Shown here: piece after piece, positions 46,741 through 57,902 of the stretch
Layout: each line of letters starts with the position of its first letter
Position numbering within the stretch: the first letter of the stretch is position 1
Origin: Adiantum capillus-veneris
Lineage: Eukaryota > Streptophyta > Polypodiopsida > Polypodiales > Pteridaceae
Direction of reading: 5' to 3'
Assembly (NCBI GenBank): GCA_014529385.2
Contig: CM043964.1
Location: 135,010,420-135,074,419, forward strand
DNA: 64,000 bases
The notes under the pieces: generated by a model
What the model was told of the DNA's origin: nothing
Seen by the model: the letters and a program-made list of their open reading frames with translations, nothing else
The model's database searches: none
Made by a program: the position numbers and the translations under genes

Positions 46741-47122
46741 CATTAGGGAAAATTTGGACTCACAAAGGGGCTTTGTAAGGAATTTGACTTCCTCTCTCAT
46801 GTCCAAAACGGGCATGTGGTAAAATATTCAAATCAATTCTAAACTTGGCGGAGATTTAGTAGTTAGAATCTACTCTTCAAGATCTTTCTATTGATATATA
46901 GCATGCCATGGAGAATAAAAAATAGAATCTTCTTTACTTTTGATTCTCCATGGTGTGCTATATATCAATAGAAAGAGCTTGAAGAGTAGATTCTAATTGC
47001 CAAATCTCCACCAAGTTTAGAGTTGATTTGCAAAAAATTTATTGCACACCCATTTTGGCCCCATGAGAGAGGAAGTCAAACTCCTTATAAGGCCCCTTTG
47101 TGAGTCCAAATTTTCTTTAATG
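46741..47122. repeat. Foldback (MITE-like) element, long inverted repeat
   Basis: CATTAGGGAAAATTTGGACT at 46,741 is mirrored by AGTCCAAATTTTCTTTAATG ending at 47,122. The two arms (about 170-185 bp each) stay complementary to a short loop near 46,925-46,935, including TCTACTCTTCAAG/CTTGAAGAGTAGA and CTTTCTATTGATATATAGCA / its mirror. No coding capacity. One arm is related to the insertion in the chromovirus LTR at 56,185-56,644. Confidence 0.85.
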
Positions 47123-47850
47123 AGAAATCCATTTTCTAAACGTTGGCTAAGGTATAAAAGACAACCTTTGTAATTAAAAACCTAAGTTCTGGATAATGAA
47201 AGGAAGTGTTTTTTGCAGAAGCTCAACGTGAGTCTATTGTTTTATTTGAATCTTTGTGTCTCTCATTGTACGGTGTGGCATTGGTATTCCGAGCATAACA
47301 ACACGTTCGTAGGTGAAAAATCTTCCATGTAATGTAAGTTTCTTGCGATGAAAGTGTGACTTTAGTCATGTTGTCTACAAATTGATTTTGCTCCCTATGC
47401 ACCATACATGCACCACAACTGGTTTTTGACCTAAAGAATAAGTAGAGCATGCCTAGAGGAAGCTATAGAGTGCTTCAAAATCTAAACTGATTGTTCTAAA
47501 ATAGGTTGTTTATCTTAGGTGCGATTTTGTTCGAGTGTAAGAAATGGCATTTGTGTACACAAGAGTGTCAAGGATACTCTGCTCATGCTGGGCATAAAGT
47601 TTCGTTGCATTTGGAGACTCTTAGCTATAGTAAATCATCAGAACAAGCTTGCAGTAGCTTTTGATGTCTGACACACATTTGAGACTGAGATAGGTGGGAA
47701 CGGTTTAGACTTGGATTTTTTGAGAGATTAGCTATCTCTTGTCGCCTCCATGCACTAGTCAAGCCAGTTATGTCCCACGGATTGAAAATTTTTATGTCTG
47801 TGATTCTCGCTTTGCTAGCATTGATATGATGGGGCTTGGTAGTCGATCGA
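47123..47850. other. Unassigned, probably 3' part of an old LTR
   Basis: No supported gene. Because a primer-site-like sequence follows at 47,856, this stretch may be the end of a decayed plus-strand LTR, but the matching partner LTR is not seen in the window. Confidence 0.25.
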
Positions 47851-47855
47851 CATTT

Positions 47856-47877
47856 TGGTGCCATTGCGCCGAGGACA
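47856..47877 (+). other. Ty3-type primer-site-like sequence
   Basis: TGGTGCCATTGCGCCGAGGA resembles the TGGCGCCGTTGCCGGGGA sequence that follows the 5' LTR in many plant Ty3 elements. It marks a possible plus-strand Ty3 element whose interior (47,880-50,300) is too decayed to recognise. Confidence 0.4.
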
Positions 47878-48239
47878 AGGAAACTTAGACTAGAGAAAAA
47901 TCCAAAGAATTCACTTGAATTTGCATTACTTCCTCTAGTTAAATGGCTAGAGTAACACCTATATTGACTTTATCACAACTGAGAGGTTCTTGAGAGTAGA
48001 GATGCTTGGTAAGGATCGCAAGAGCTTTAGTTTTGTAGAAGGACGAATTAGGTGAAATATCCTTAACACTAATTAGTGGTCGGCAAGGGTATCACCTAAG
48101 TAGGAAGTAGAGATCTCACATTGAAAGTTGGACTTTTTACCTTTTGTACTGTTTTTTCATGATCAGTAGGATAGGGTAAGTATAAAAACCATCAGGATTG
48201 CATCTGATTGGAGTAGCACTTAAAAAACCACAAAAATAA

Positions 48240-49000
48240 TTAAGATTATCTTAGGCGCTCATAAGATAGACAGGGGGTTCTGGGACTAAAACTGCGAAAT
48301 TGCTTGCAAGGTGGTAGACCAAGGTGGTAGACCAACTTGTTTAGACCATTCCCATTGATTTTGGAAACATTTCGATCACTAAAACACTTGGTCATTCCCA
48401 AAATTGGAAAAAATCGTAGACTTTAGAGTAATTCAACAAGGAAAAGTCAAATTAGGTTAAAACATGAAACCAAGGTGTGGATAGATCCTAAAACTTATAG
48501 GAAAATCAAACTGTAAAGAAAAAGATGAAAAATATGTAAATCTGGAAAGGAATTATCTTAGGTGCACCGAAGATAGAAAACTCTCCAGAGAGGGTATTTT
48601 GCCAAAATTTCAACTCACAGGTTCAATTTAGACCATAAGACAACTCTTGATCAAGTTTCATCAAATTTGGAGCCGTCTAAGGATACAAACACCAAGAAAA
48701 CTGGAAAACCAAGCCACAAGATCAAAAACATTGGTGAATTATCCAAACTTTGTGAAATTCAATGTACAAGCTTGAAATCGCATGTAGAATCCACTCCAAG
48801 TCACAATAACCAAAAATATGATGAAATAGAGAATGTTTATCTTAAGCGCACCGAAGATAAATCTTTCACCAGGAAAACATTTTGTGCCTTTTGACACTAG
48901 GATTGACTTTGTTAGGCTGTGTTAACCCCAATTATGTGATAATAGTTGAGATAGACCCTACAGATATGTGCAATTATCTTAGGTGTGCCTAAGATAAAAT
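48240..49000. repeat. Scattered hairpin repeats (TTATCTTAGG...CCGAAGATA)
   Basis: Self-complementary copies occur at about 48,246, 48,552, 48,836 and 48,973, with a half copy at 47,510. Each has the form TATCTTAGG-TGCAC-CGAAGATA with stem-preserving variation (for example TATCTTAGGTGTGCCTAAGATA at 48,975). The text between is not obviously repeated. Similar sentences of surrounding sequence suggest decayed long units of about 290 bp. Confidence 0.55.
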
Positions 49001-49407
49001 TGAGAAAAATTTTACCATTTTTGCACATAAGTCTATTGGGCACTAGAAAATGGAATTTTTTATATTTTTTGATCAAGTATTGACAAATTGTGAAATCACA
49101 TATGGCTTTAAGTGTTGTTGTGCAAAGAATTGTGATTATGTGAAGGACAGGAGAGCAAATGGAAAAAGGATTGCGCTTGAAACCAAAGGCAACCTTCCAG
49201 GTTTGAAGCATCAGTTCAATTGAGTTGCATAAATTCATAGATGAATCTAAGGTCTAGCAGAATTTTGGAAAACTCGATTGACTTAGGAGAGAATAGGACC
49301 AGAGTGTCCACAAAAGAGAGTGAAAACCAAGTGAGACCATTAGATACTATTGCGGAAGAAGTGCCAGAAACTTACTCCAATTCAAGCTCAAACATGTCTT
49401 TTTTTTC

Positions 49408-49788
49408 TTGACACAGTTTAGAACTTGGACTTCTCTCAAGTTCAAGAACATCTTTACTTTTTTCAAGACCAACAAGTATGAAGCCCAGATTTATTTGGAC
49501 CCAAATGAGGAGTTTGCAGTGAGGATAGACGACCATGCTATTGAATTTGAAGAAGAAGTTAGGGCCAACAAACAAGATAACCTATATGTAGACCAAAATG
49601 AGGTACAATATCACAAGATACAAAACCCTAATACAGTGAATAAATGGGAATTAGACTTTGATACTTTAATACCAAATAAGGCTATAAAGGAAAGACCTCC
49701 AATGTTAGAATTAGAAGGGTATGATTTAACAGATGCTAAACCATTAAAATGCATCCCCACTAATAACCCAAGACTTGGAGTTTATTGA
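49408..49788 (+). CDS. Unrecognised 126-codon open frame
   Basis: MTQFRTWTSLKFKNIFTFFK start, acidic middle (EFEEEVRANKQDNLYVDQNE) and Pro-rich end (KERPPMLELEGYDL). The composition is protein-like and differs from the AT-rich flanks. It lies 1.5 kb downstream of the primer-site-like sequence at 47,856, where gag-pol of a Ty3 element would be expected, but no gag or pol motif is seen. Possibly the remains of a longer frame. Confidence 0.3.
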   Translation: MTQFRTWTSLKFKNIFTFFKTNKYEAQIYLDPNEEFAVRIDDHAIEFEEEVRANKQDNLYVDQNEVQYHKIQNPNTVNKWELDFDTLIPNKAIKERPPMLELEGYDLTDAKPLKCIPTNNPRLGVY

Positions 49789-50412
49789 TGGTGGGAAGAA
49801 AATAGTATGAAGGATTTGGTATGGATACCCATGCCAGATTAGGACAATTCCAAAATCCCACTGCATGAAGTGAGCTTTTTTGTCACAACATTCCATGCCA
49901 TACTTTTTTTCTCTATGGTGAGGCAATAGCACTCTTCGCACATTTGAGGTGGCTTAGTTTAAATATGTGACAACTCTATTTGAATAGTTGAACAAGTGGA
50001 GTACTAGGGGGAGCTAGAAAACATATCACAAGGTTATGTTGATCTACTAAAGGTTGTTAAGAGTTGATTGAAGAGGGTAAGTTCTCAAGGTGAAGGTTCT
50101 TCATTAGGAAAGACCTTTGAATGGGAGTCAATGAGTTTTGATTTGACATGCTTGATGAGAGTAGCCATGTGAAATGCTGTACCCATTAGTTATCGACCCT
50201 GGATCCTACCAAGTAGCCTCAATCATAGTCCATTGATCTAGGCTCTCACCTACCCCATGATTCTCTCATTAGCATTAAGTTGCAATGTTATTCTCATATC
50301 ATTTTCTCATATTTATTAAGTTAATAAATATTAAGCCTTGTGTCACTACACTTCTTGTTCCTCTCTTACATGGTTCCACGAACATCCATAGAGCTTAGAA
50401 CTTGTCTTAGCC

Positions 50413-52640
50413 TTGATATCTCTATTTTTGCTAGCACATAATCTCCTCTCCATCTCTCCCAAGCACACGAAGCTTCACTCGTCCACTTCAAGGAATTTGG
50501 AGCCTTGTATGATGGTCAAGTCGCCTTCCATGTCCTCTATTTCTTCATACAAGCCTCACTATGTCATTGAGAAACTCAACGACACAAATTATCAAGAGTG
50601 AAAGATTTGGATGGAGCTTTATGTGGAACACATTTAGCTTTGGGTCGTCACATTGAGCAATAAAGATCAACCAAGCAAACCCAAACACAAGGATTCTATT
50701 GGCATTCTTGACATTTATAGTGCTTGGCAAAGCAAAGATAATAGTGCCAAGATGGAGCTCATTCTCCATTCCCAAGTATGAGCTAGTTCAAATGGTTAAG
50801 AAGCTCACTATGGCTAAAGCCATTTGGGATTTATTTGAAAACAACTACAAGCATACCGACCTTGTCTACTAAGTTTCCCTAATCAACAAATTGGTAAACA
50901 CCACTATGCAAGAAGGTCAGGTCAATCTTCATCCAAGTTCTTGGAAAGTTGGCAGATACTTCTAGATGAAGTACTTGTATCAAGGCTAGCCATCCCTAAA
51001 GAGATACAATCTATGCTCTTGTTGGTCTCCCTTCTTGTATCGTGGAGAGCCTTTATCACTACACAAGCCACAACGGAAAATATTCAGCTACAAAACCTAG
51101 CAGCAAAGATTCATCAAGAGGAAACTCTTTTCAACCACACTACTGGCTTGCAAAACTCCATGATAGCGGCTCGCAAAACTCCATGGCATTAGTCACCATG
51201 ACTAAACCTCAAAAATTACCTCACCTTGGAAAGAAGTATAACCACTCTAGCCTTCCTTGTCATTTCAATAACCACAACAAGAATCATCATCAAAGTCCCA
51301 AGCAGTGCACAATTTTTTATCGATTTGGCCATGTGGCTAAGGATTGTTGGCAAGTGTACAACCAAAGTAATCCTAGTTTTGTCCTTTGTTGTATATTCAC
51401 ATTTTTATACATATTCATATCCTCAAGGGGAGGGCTAGGCCTCTTCTCCCATCACCTTCTTCTCATGGCCAAGCTCATTATGTTGACATTTTTATTTGTG
51501 ACAATAGCCGTTTTTATCCTATGCAATTATGTGATGCTACTATCTATACCCCATCCCTAATCTTTGGCTATTTGATACTTGTGTTACCCATCATTTGCTT
51601 TCAAGTTTGACTTATTTAGACAATCTATCTCTAGATGTTTTCCTCATTGATGATAGTATTCAGCTTGTTAAATCCTATGTTGATGCTACCATCAACTTAT
51701 CCGGAGGCTTAGGCATTAGTATCTCTAGGATCTATTATGTACTTGGCCCTCAAGAAAATCTCAATTGTGTTAGCAAGCTCACGTGTACATGTATCACCAT
51801 CAAATTCACCCAAAATGGTTGCAACATATTGTCTCAAGATACAAACAACTAGCATATCAATTTGTATGTCCCCCAAGTTGGTAGACTCTACCCACTAGGT
51901 GGTTCATCGTCTACACATGAACTTGCAACTTATGTACACTCTTCAGGACATGAAAACACCCTAAAATGGCACTATAGATTAGGTCATATTCCTCAAAACA
52001 TTTTGCATGAGATCACACACCATAAACTTGCACTTGGTATGCCAAAGTATCTTACTTACATAGCTTTCTATGAAGGCTGCATTTTTGCAAAATCATCACA
52101 ACATGTGTTATTTCTCATGTCATCACATCATGTGCATTGCATACATAATTACATTGGCTACCTTCACAATGGTACACACCTATAAACAGGCTTGGAAGAT
52201 TATTAATCAGACACAAACAACTCCATTCATGATGGCTTCTCCTCCCACCTTACCAAATATCTCACCGAAAGAAGACTCCCATGTAACTCTTCCGAACTAT
52301 CCCATTATCTCATGGATTGACAAAGTAGAACCCCTAAATTTGACTTTTGAAACCTCTCCACTGATTTGCACATTTTTTGACTCATCACCATCGGCATTGT
52401 TGCTTGATCAAGCTGCTTCTAGTAGCTTTGTTTGCATGCACTCATTGGTAGATATCTATGCCGCTATGATCTTCTTTGTAGTCCTTCAATACAAGCTCCA
52501 ATGTGGCATTGTTCTTGAGTTGGTGGAATATATTCTACCTATCCCCATCATTGATGCTTTATCCTCCACCACTGAAGGAAACTTGTTGTATGCTACCATT
52601 CAAGCTCTCAAGAAAACTCACACATGGGATCTTGTTTAGT
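50413..52640 (+). pseudogene. Ty1/copia polyprotein remnant of a second family
   Basis: Plus-strand pieces in copia order. Gag opening: YKPHYVIEKLNDTNYQE at 50,550. Gag core: 50,941-51,190. Zinc knuckle: CTIFYRFGHVAKDC at about 51,303-51,345, whose second Cys is replaced. Protease trace: DTCVTHHLLSSLTYLDNL at about 51,578 (DTG changed to DTC). GAG-pre-integrase: LKWHYRLGHIPQNILHEI ... EGCIFAKSSQH at 51,960-52,100. After that the integrase core is missing, and the frame 52,070-52,639 ends in ALKKTHTWDLV, the conserved entry into copia RT. No RT follows and no LTRs were found, so it is an internally deleted fragment. Confidence 0.8.
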
Positions 52641-53445
52641 CTATGCCATACCACAATACGTCACTTGAAAGTGGCCTCTCAAGAAAACATGTCTCCTCGG
52701 TAGAATAATCAAGCACTACGAAGCCCACCTTATCACTCATTGTGACACTCAAAGGTGTAACCATGACACATGCACATGTTCTAAGAATGACTACTTTAAG
52801 GCTGCTAGTAGTCGTTGTCACTGCAAAATTTTATTTTTACATCATCATGATATCAAAATTGCATTTTTTTTATGGCATATTATATGAGCAAGGCTATATG
52901 ACACAGTGCTCGTATTTTGTAAAATTACCTCTGATTATTTATGCAAATTAAAGAAGTCTATCCATGAGTTAAAGCAATCTTCTAGAGAATGGTATACCTA
53001 CATTTGTAGCTTGTGGTCAGAACCATCAAGACTTAACATTCTTTGTGCCATCGACTATCTCCAATAGGTAACTGACAAAGGATCAATGACCTATTTTATC
53101 AAAATTCAAATACTACATGACCCTACGGTCCATTGGTAAAGCTCACCCAAGTAAAACATATCAAAGAACTTCTACTCCATTATGGCATGAGCATCTTCTC
53201 TCCCAAATTGAGATCTCTCTCTCTAAGAAAACACAATTTAGTAATGAATTTTCATAGTTATACTCAGTGCACCATGTCACAACTTTGCAAAGTACACAAG
53301 AAATCCACCAAATGCTTCTTGAGATGTTTGCATATTTTGATTAGAGCCATGTCACAACCCTGCAAAGTGCACAAACAAATTGTCAAATGTAACCCCACAT
53401 AGCTACCCACCTCCAAAAAGAATTCACTCACTTGTGCTTACAATC
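52640..53445. other. Unassigned continuation of the copia remnant
   Basis: Only short frames. A small duplication of ATGTCACAACTTTGCAAAGT / ATGTCACAACCCTGCAAAGT with flanks (53,275 and 53,350) is visible. No supported gene. Confidence 0.3.
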
Positions 53446-53600
53446 CTATCTCTCCTTTTTTCCAAACATGGCTATGTTGATGCCAATTGAGTAGGGAATG
53501 ATCCCACCTCTCCTTTGTCCATAAGTGGCTAGGTTGAAGCCAATTGGGTAGGGGATGATCCCCGTTTCTTTTCCATAGATGGTTATATCTTCTCCCTTGC
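53446..53600. repeat. Tandem repeat of a 60-70-bp unit
   Basis: Two and a half units containing CCAATTGGGTAGGGGATGAT and a TGGCTA(G)GTTGAAGCC stretch. The minus-strand frame over it shows the repeat as GIIPYPIGFNLATYG / GIIPYSIGINIAMFG. It is more likely a small sequence duplication than a protein. Confidence 0.6.
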
Positions 53601-53799
53601 AAGGATATCCATCTTTTGACAAAGTGACAATCCTACATTGCTTCTTCATCAACCAGAATCGAATAAGTTGTTGTAAATCTTCTATCAATCTAGGGAAGCA
53701 TTATGGGTTTCCAAAATCCTCCATGAGTTTCAACTTTTCTATTCTCTATTGGAAGATCCCATCATCCTCTACAGTGATAATCAATCCACAATAACCCTT

Positions 53800-55464
53800 G
53801 TTACTTACCTAAGCTTCTCCGTCAAACTAAATAATCTACCACTAAGGAATTGGTGGCAAACGGCTTTCTTAAGATGAAATACATCCCACGACTCAAAGGT
53901 GGGTGGGTTTTCGTAATCAATCTTGCCAAATCTCCCACACTTCTGTCACTTCCCCAATCAAATTAAGGAGCTTTGGAAAAGTTTTTGTATAGTAAAAATA
54001 TATATATTAGTAAGGAATCTTACTAGATTGAATACAATTATCTAGTAAGAGTGCAAACATGTAATAATGAGAATAATCCCTCTCATGGTAGAATACTAGT
54101 ATGTGTTAGCAGCCCACAAAGTATAAGTTTGCCACCAATCAAGCTCCTTGTATTTTCCCTTGATAGATTCTCCCCTCTCTTTTGTAGTTTATGTAGATAC
54201 ACCCTGAGAAAAATTTATGGCTCCCCACTAGATTGATCAGGTGGCCATTCACAATGGCCATTATTATCATAGGATTTGAAGCATTTTTTAATCTATACTA
54301 TATGATTTGAAAAGAAAAAGTCCATTAAAATCTACATAATTTTCAAATATAGTATTATCTTTCCTTGATTAGCCTAAGAGAAATCATTAAATGTAAACCA
54401 ATAAACAATCAAGATCCTCTACTAAATAGCAAAGGATGTTTCCTAATGCTCTATGCATTTTTTTAATGAGCTTTGTTGACTTTTGCTTGCTCCTCTCAAA
54501 GTATGTCCGGCTCATGTTGATAATTGTCAACTTCTCTACCTCATGCGAGTGAATGTTGGATGATGATGGATGCATATACGCATAGGCAGTTGGACAGGGG
54601 GGACATGGTGGGAGAGGGTATAAGGGAAAACTATTTTTCATGAAAAATAACAATTGTTGTAGTTAATTTTTTAAGAAAATTCAACGAAGTACTCAAATTT
54701 GCATATTTGGTTCTAAATCATTGCGTGATAATGCTAGAGGAAATAACGATGATTATAACCTCTTTCCAATTCTAACATCCATCTTCACACATTTTCTTCC
54801 ATTGTTGTTCTAAAGAGTTATGGATGCATGTAGCATTTTGTGTTTTGCGTAGTGCAAAGTGCTTCTATCATCCACAACTGCTCTTAAAAAACACTCATTT
54901 ATTGTGCTCCTTGCTCAACGCCTCTCCATAGCAAGAGAGCTCATTTCTAGCACTATGTAAAGCCTTTCAAAATATGTGATGAATGCATAGATGTAGTCGC
55001 TCGGATGAAATGTATGCACGGTATTTGGGGGAAGAGTGCAAGCCTCTTTTATTTTATACACAATGCGTGTTTTACTTGCAACCAAGCATTTGTGACAGAG
55101 CGGTCACATGCCTTGAGTAACCTAATTTATCCAAATAGCCATTGTTTTATGTTTTAATATCATTTTTAATCCATATTTAAAAATTTTAAAATCATATTTA
55201 CAAATTTTCTTAACAAGAAAAATAGAGGAAAATACTCAAATTTGAATGTTTTAGCATCAAAGCGATGGTCAATAATAAAATCCATAAGTGCAAGAATAAT
55301 AGTGGTAATATATGTGATTGTCCGTGCTAATACTGCCAAAAAATTTCCTCCCACTCCCCTGTCTCTTCTTTGGGCAACCCATTTTGGCTTCTCTTTATAA
55401 ACCGCAGTAAACACTTTGAATACGTTTTCAACTTTTCACAGTGGTGGAAAGTAGCCTTGGTATT
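53800..55464. other. Long stretch without supported genes
   Basis: AT-rich with only short open frames (88 codons at most, 54,387-54,653 minus). No LTR, tRNA or repeat that I can define. It borders the chromovirus left LTR. Confidence 0.5.
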
Positions 55465-57487
55465 TGTCATAATAATCAATATCTAATTCTCCTAAATGAT
55501 TTTCTCATGTTAAACTGATCATTTAATATGGGGAAGTGCCAGGGGAGAAAAAGCTAGAATATTGGTTAAGCTAGCAGACCGGCCACAGTAGGGATCCGAA
55601 GGAGGGAAAATAGGGATCCAAAGGGGGGGGGCATCTGCAAAAGAGCCATGTGCAACAATGGGCTTAAAAGACCCTAAGGTTCATCCCATTAAGACTTCCA
55701 AAATGCTAAGGTTCCAAAATTAGAAGGTTGTGTCCAAAGGTCAAGCATGGGGGGAATTGGATGCTTTGTGTGTGTCCCAAAAGTCTTTATCAATCCCTAC
55801 ATAGGAGGGGGCGAGCCTTGGGATTAGGGGATGAGAGAGAAACTCACACACACACACACACACACAAGCTCCCTTTACACAAAGGGAATGAGGGACACAT
55901 GTCAGCTCCCTAGCCCAGATGCCCACAAGGTGTACCCAATTCCTATTGGATGGCCTTGGAGGTGGACCAATGAGAATTAGGCTAGAGTAAATCTAGTTTA
56001 ATTAGTTTAAGAACACTTAACAAAGGAACCAATGAGAATTAAGCTCTCTAGAAGAATATTGGACAGTCTCATAAGGGGTCCAATGAGCATTCAGCAGCCC
56101 AATGGCTTGCCTGATTCCTATTGGCCAGGAGGCAAAGGGGTCCAATGAGAGTTTAGTTGCATTTATTAATTACATAAAGCTCTCCATTAGGAACATTTTG
56201 AAGTCATTTTTGGGCCTTTTAAGAGTGCCACATCATCAAAGTTGTACAAAAGAAAGCAACCCGGTAGACCCCTCTAAATATTGCTTAGAACCCCATGATA
56301 TGACCTATCATTGGAAAGTTCTTGAAAAATGGATTCTAAAGAGCCAAGGTCCGAAAATTTTGGATGACTTCTATGAAAGTTATGCCATTTTTTTTCAATC
56401 AGCCAGGTTTTGTTATCATTACGGTAATCTAAAATCACCTTTTTCTAGATCTACATGAAGGCAATGTCCGATACATGCATGCTATATATCAATAGATAGC
56501 ATTTGAAGAGTAGATTCTAAATATCCAACCTCCGACAAGTTTGGATCTTATTTGCAAAAAATTTACCGATCCCCACTTTTTGAAAGCTATGCCACATCCA
56601 CAATTCTTACAAGGCCCATTTTTTAGTCCAAACTTTTCCTAATGACAAAAGGGGAAAGTAGCACACATGTCAGAAGGCTATCACTTATACTGCTTAATTA
56701 TCATTGGCTAGCCCTAGGGAGGTCCAATGAGACTCTAGCATGAGCAAATAGCAAGAGGGGTCGACCAAGAGAGAGAGGGGGGGCTTATTTTTGCAAGGCA
56801 TTATCACACACACACTTACACAATCTCATGTGTGAAGTAATGAAGACTCTCTCTCCTTATCAAGCTTTAATGGGAAGCTTACCACCTACTCCAAGATTGT
56901 GAGAAGGGAGGCCTACACCAACAACTCTTGGCTTTGTGATGCAAATCCAACCAAGAGCCAAGCTTCAATGCATGCTCATCTCCTCTACCATGCTAATTAC
57001 TAAGCTAAGCTATGCTAATATGAGTGATTATGTGAGGAGATGTACATCTTTCTCGTAAGAATACTCCTTCCTCTCAATCTACTCTCATACCCCGCTAGCT
57101 CTCACCATCTTCGAAGGTGTGTGAGGTCTTGGGTCTGAGGCCGGAGAGAATTGATGTTGTGTTTGATCAGTGTTTTGCTTAGTGCATGAAGCTTTCATCT
57201 TCATTGCACTAGCTAGTCTTGAAGGAACACAAAGAATTGTATTGTACAATGTCTCTCTTGATGGGAGAAACCATAATACAAAGCCTTTTGGAGGGGGGAC
57301 CGGCTCCATGTAAATCCGGTCCTCAACTAGGTATTGTGCATGCTATCTAACTAGGTGTTATGCTTTTTGTTGCTCTCTCCACCCAAGCACTCTTGTATTT
57401 CTCATTAGGAATCTATTCTAATGAAATGCCCACTATGTTCATGCTAATTTCTGCTACACACAAGTTTTTAGGCCATTAAATGTTACA
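55465..57487 (+). repeat. 5' LTR of the chromovirus
   Basis: 2023 bp including a 460-bp insertion (56,185-56,644), so about 1.56 kb otherwise. Ends in TGTTACA. Contains a (CA)n tract at about 55,842-55,864. Confidence 0.9.
56185..56644. mobile_element. Small non-coding insertion in the left LTR (MITE-like)
   Basis: Begins CATTAGGAACATTTT and ends TTTTCCTAATG, a terminal inverted repeat. The right LTR has the uninterrupted site CTCTC|ACAAAAGG at 63,511-63,523. No target duplication is visible. The right part (56,480-56,644, CTATATATCAATAGATAGCA ... GTCCAAACTTTTCC) matches one arm of the foldback element at 46,741-47,122. The left part differs and does not fold back. Confidence 0.8.
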
Positions 57488-57488
57488 T

Positions 57489-57500
57489 TGGTATCAGAGC
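57489..57500 (+). other. Primer binding site of the chromovirus
   Basis: TGGTATCAGAGC, complementary to initiator tRNA-Met, one base after the LTR end. Confidence 0.95.
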
Positions 57501-57902
57501 ACAAGGTTTCTCTTTTCTTGCTCAAGAAGGGAGCTCCTCAAGCTATCTATAAATGGTTGGTATTATTAATTGTCTATGAGTAAGTAGAATAGGGATTTTT
57601 CAACCTTACAATGCGCCTGCCTTTGTGCAGCTGACGGGGCATCACCGTCGAGAGCTATGGTCTTAATAGTGGAGTCCTACGGGGCTTGCCTATGGCTTAA
57701 CCACTATTGAGCTATTAGAAACTTGAAAGGAGCCGGTGCTATTTTGGTGTTGAGACCCTCTCTTCTATTCCTTGCAATTAATGGTATTCGAGCCACGGGT
57801 ACAGTAGCTTGAGTGATTTTTCTAAAGGGGTAAAGAGGAGTAGCAACTAGGGCTTGAAGTGCCAAAGTACACCTAAAAAGTTTACACCTAAAAGTTGTTA
57901 GA

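Noticed and set aside
55741-55913. Small frames around the CA tract in the chromovirus LTR
   Set aside because: They are LTR sequence with a microsatellite, duplicated at 63.1 kb.
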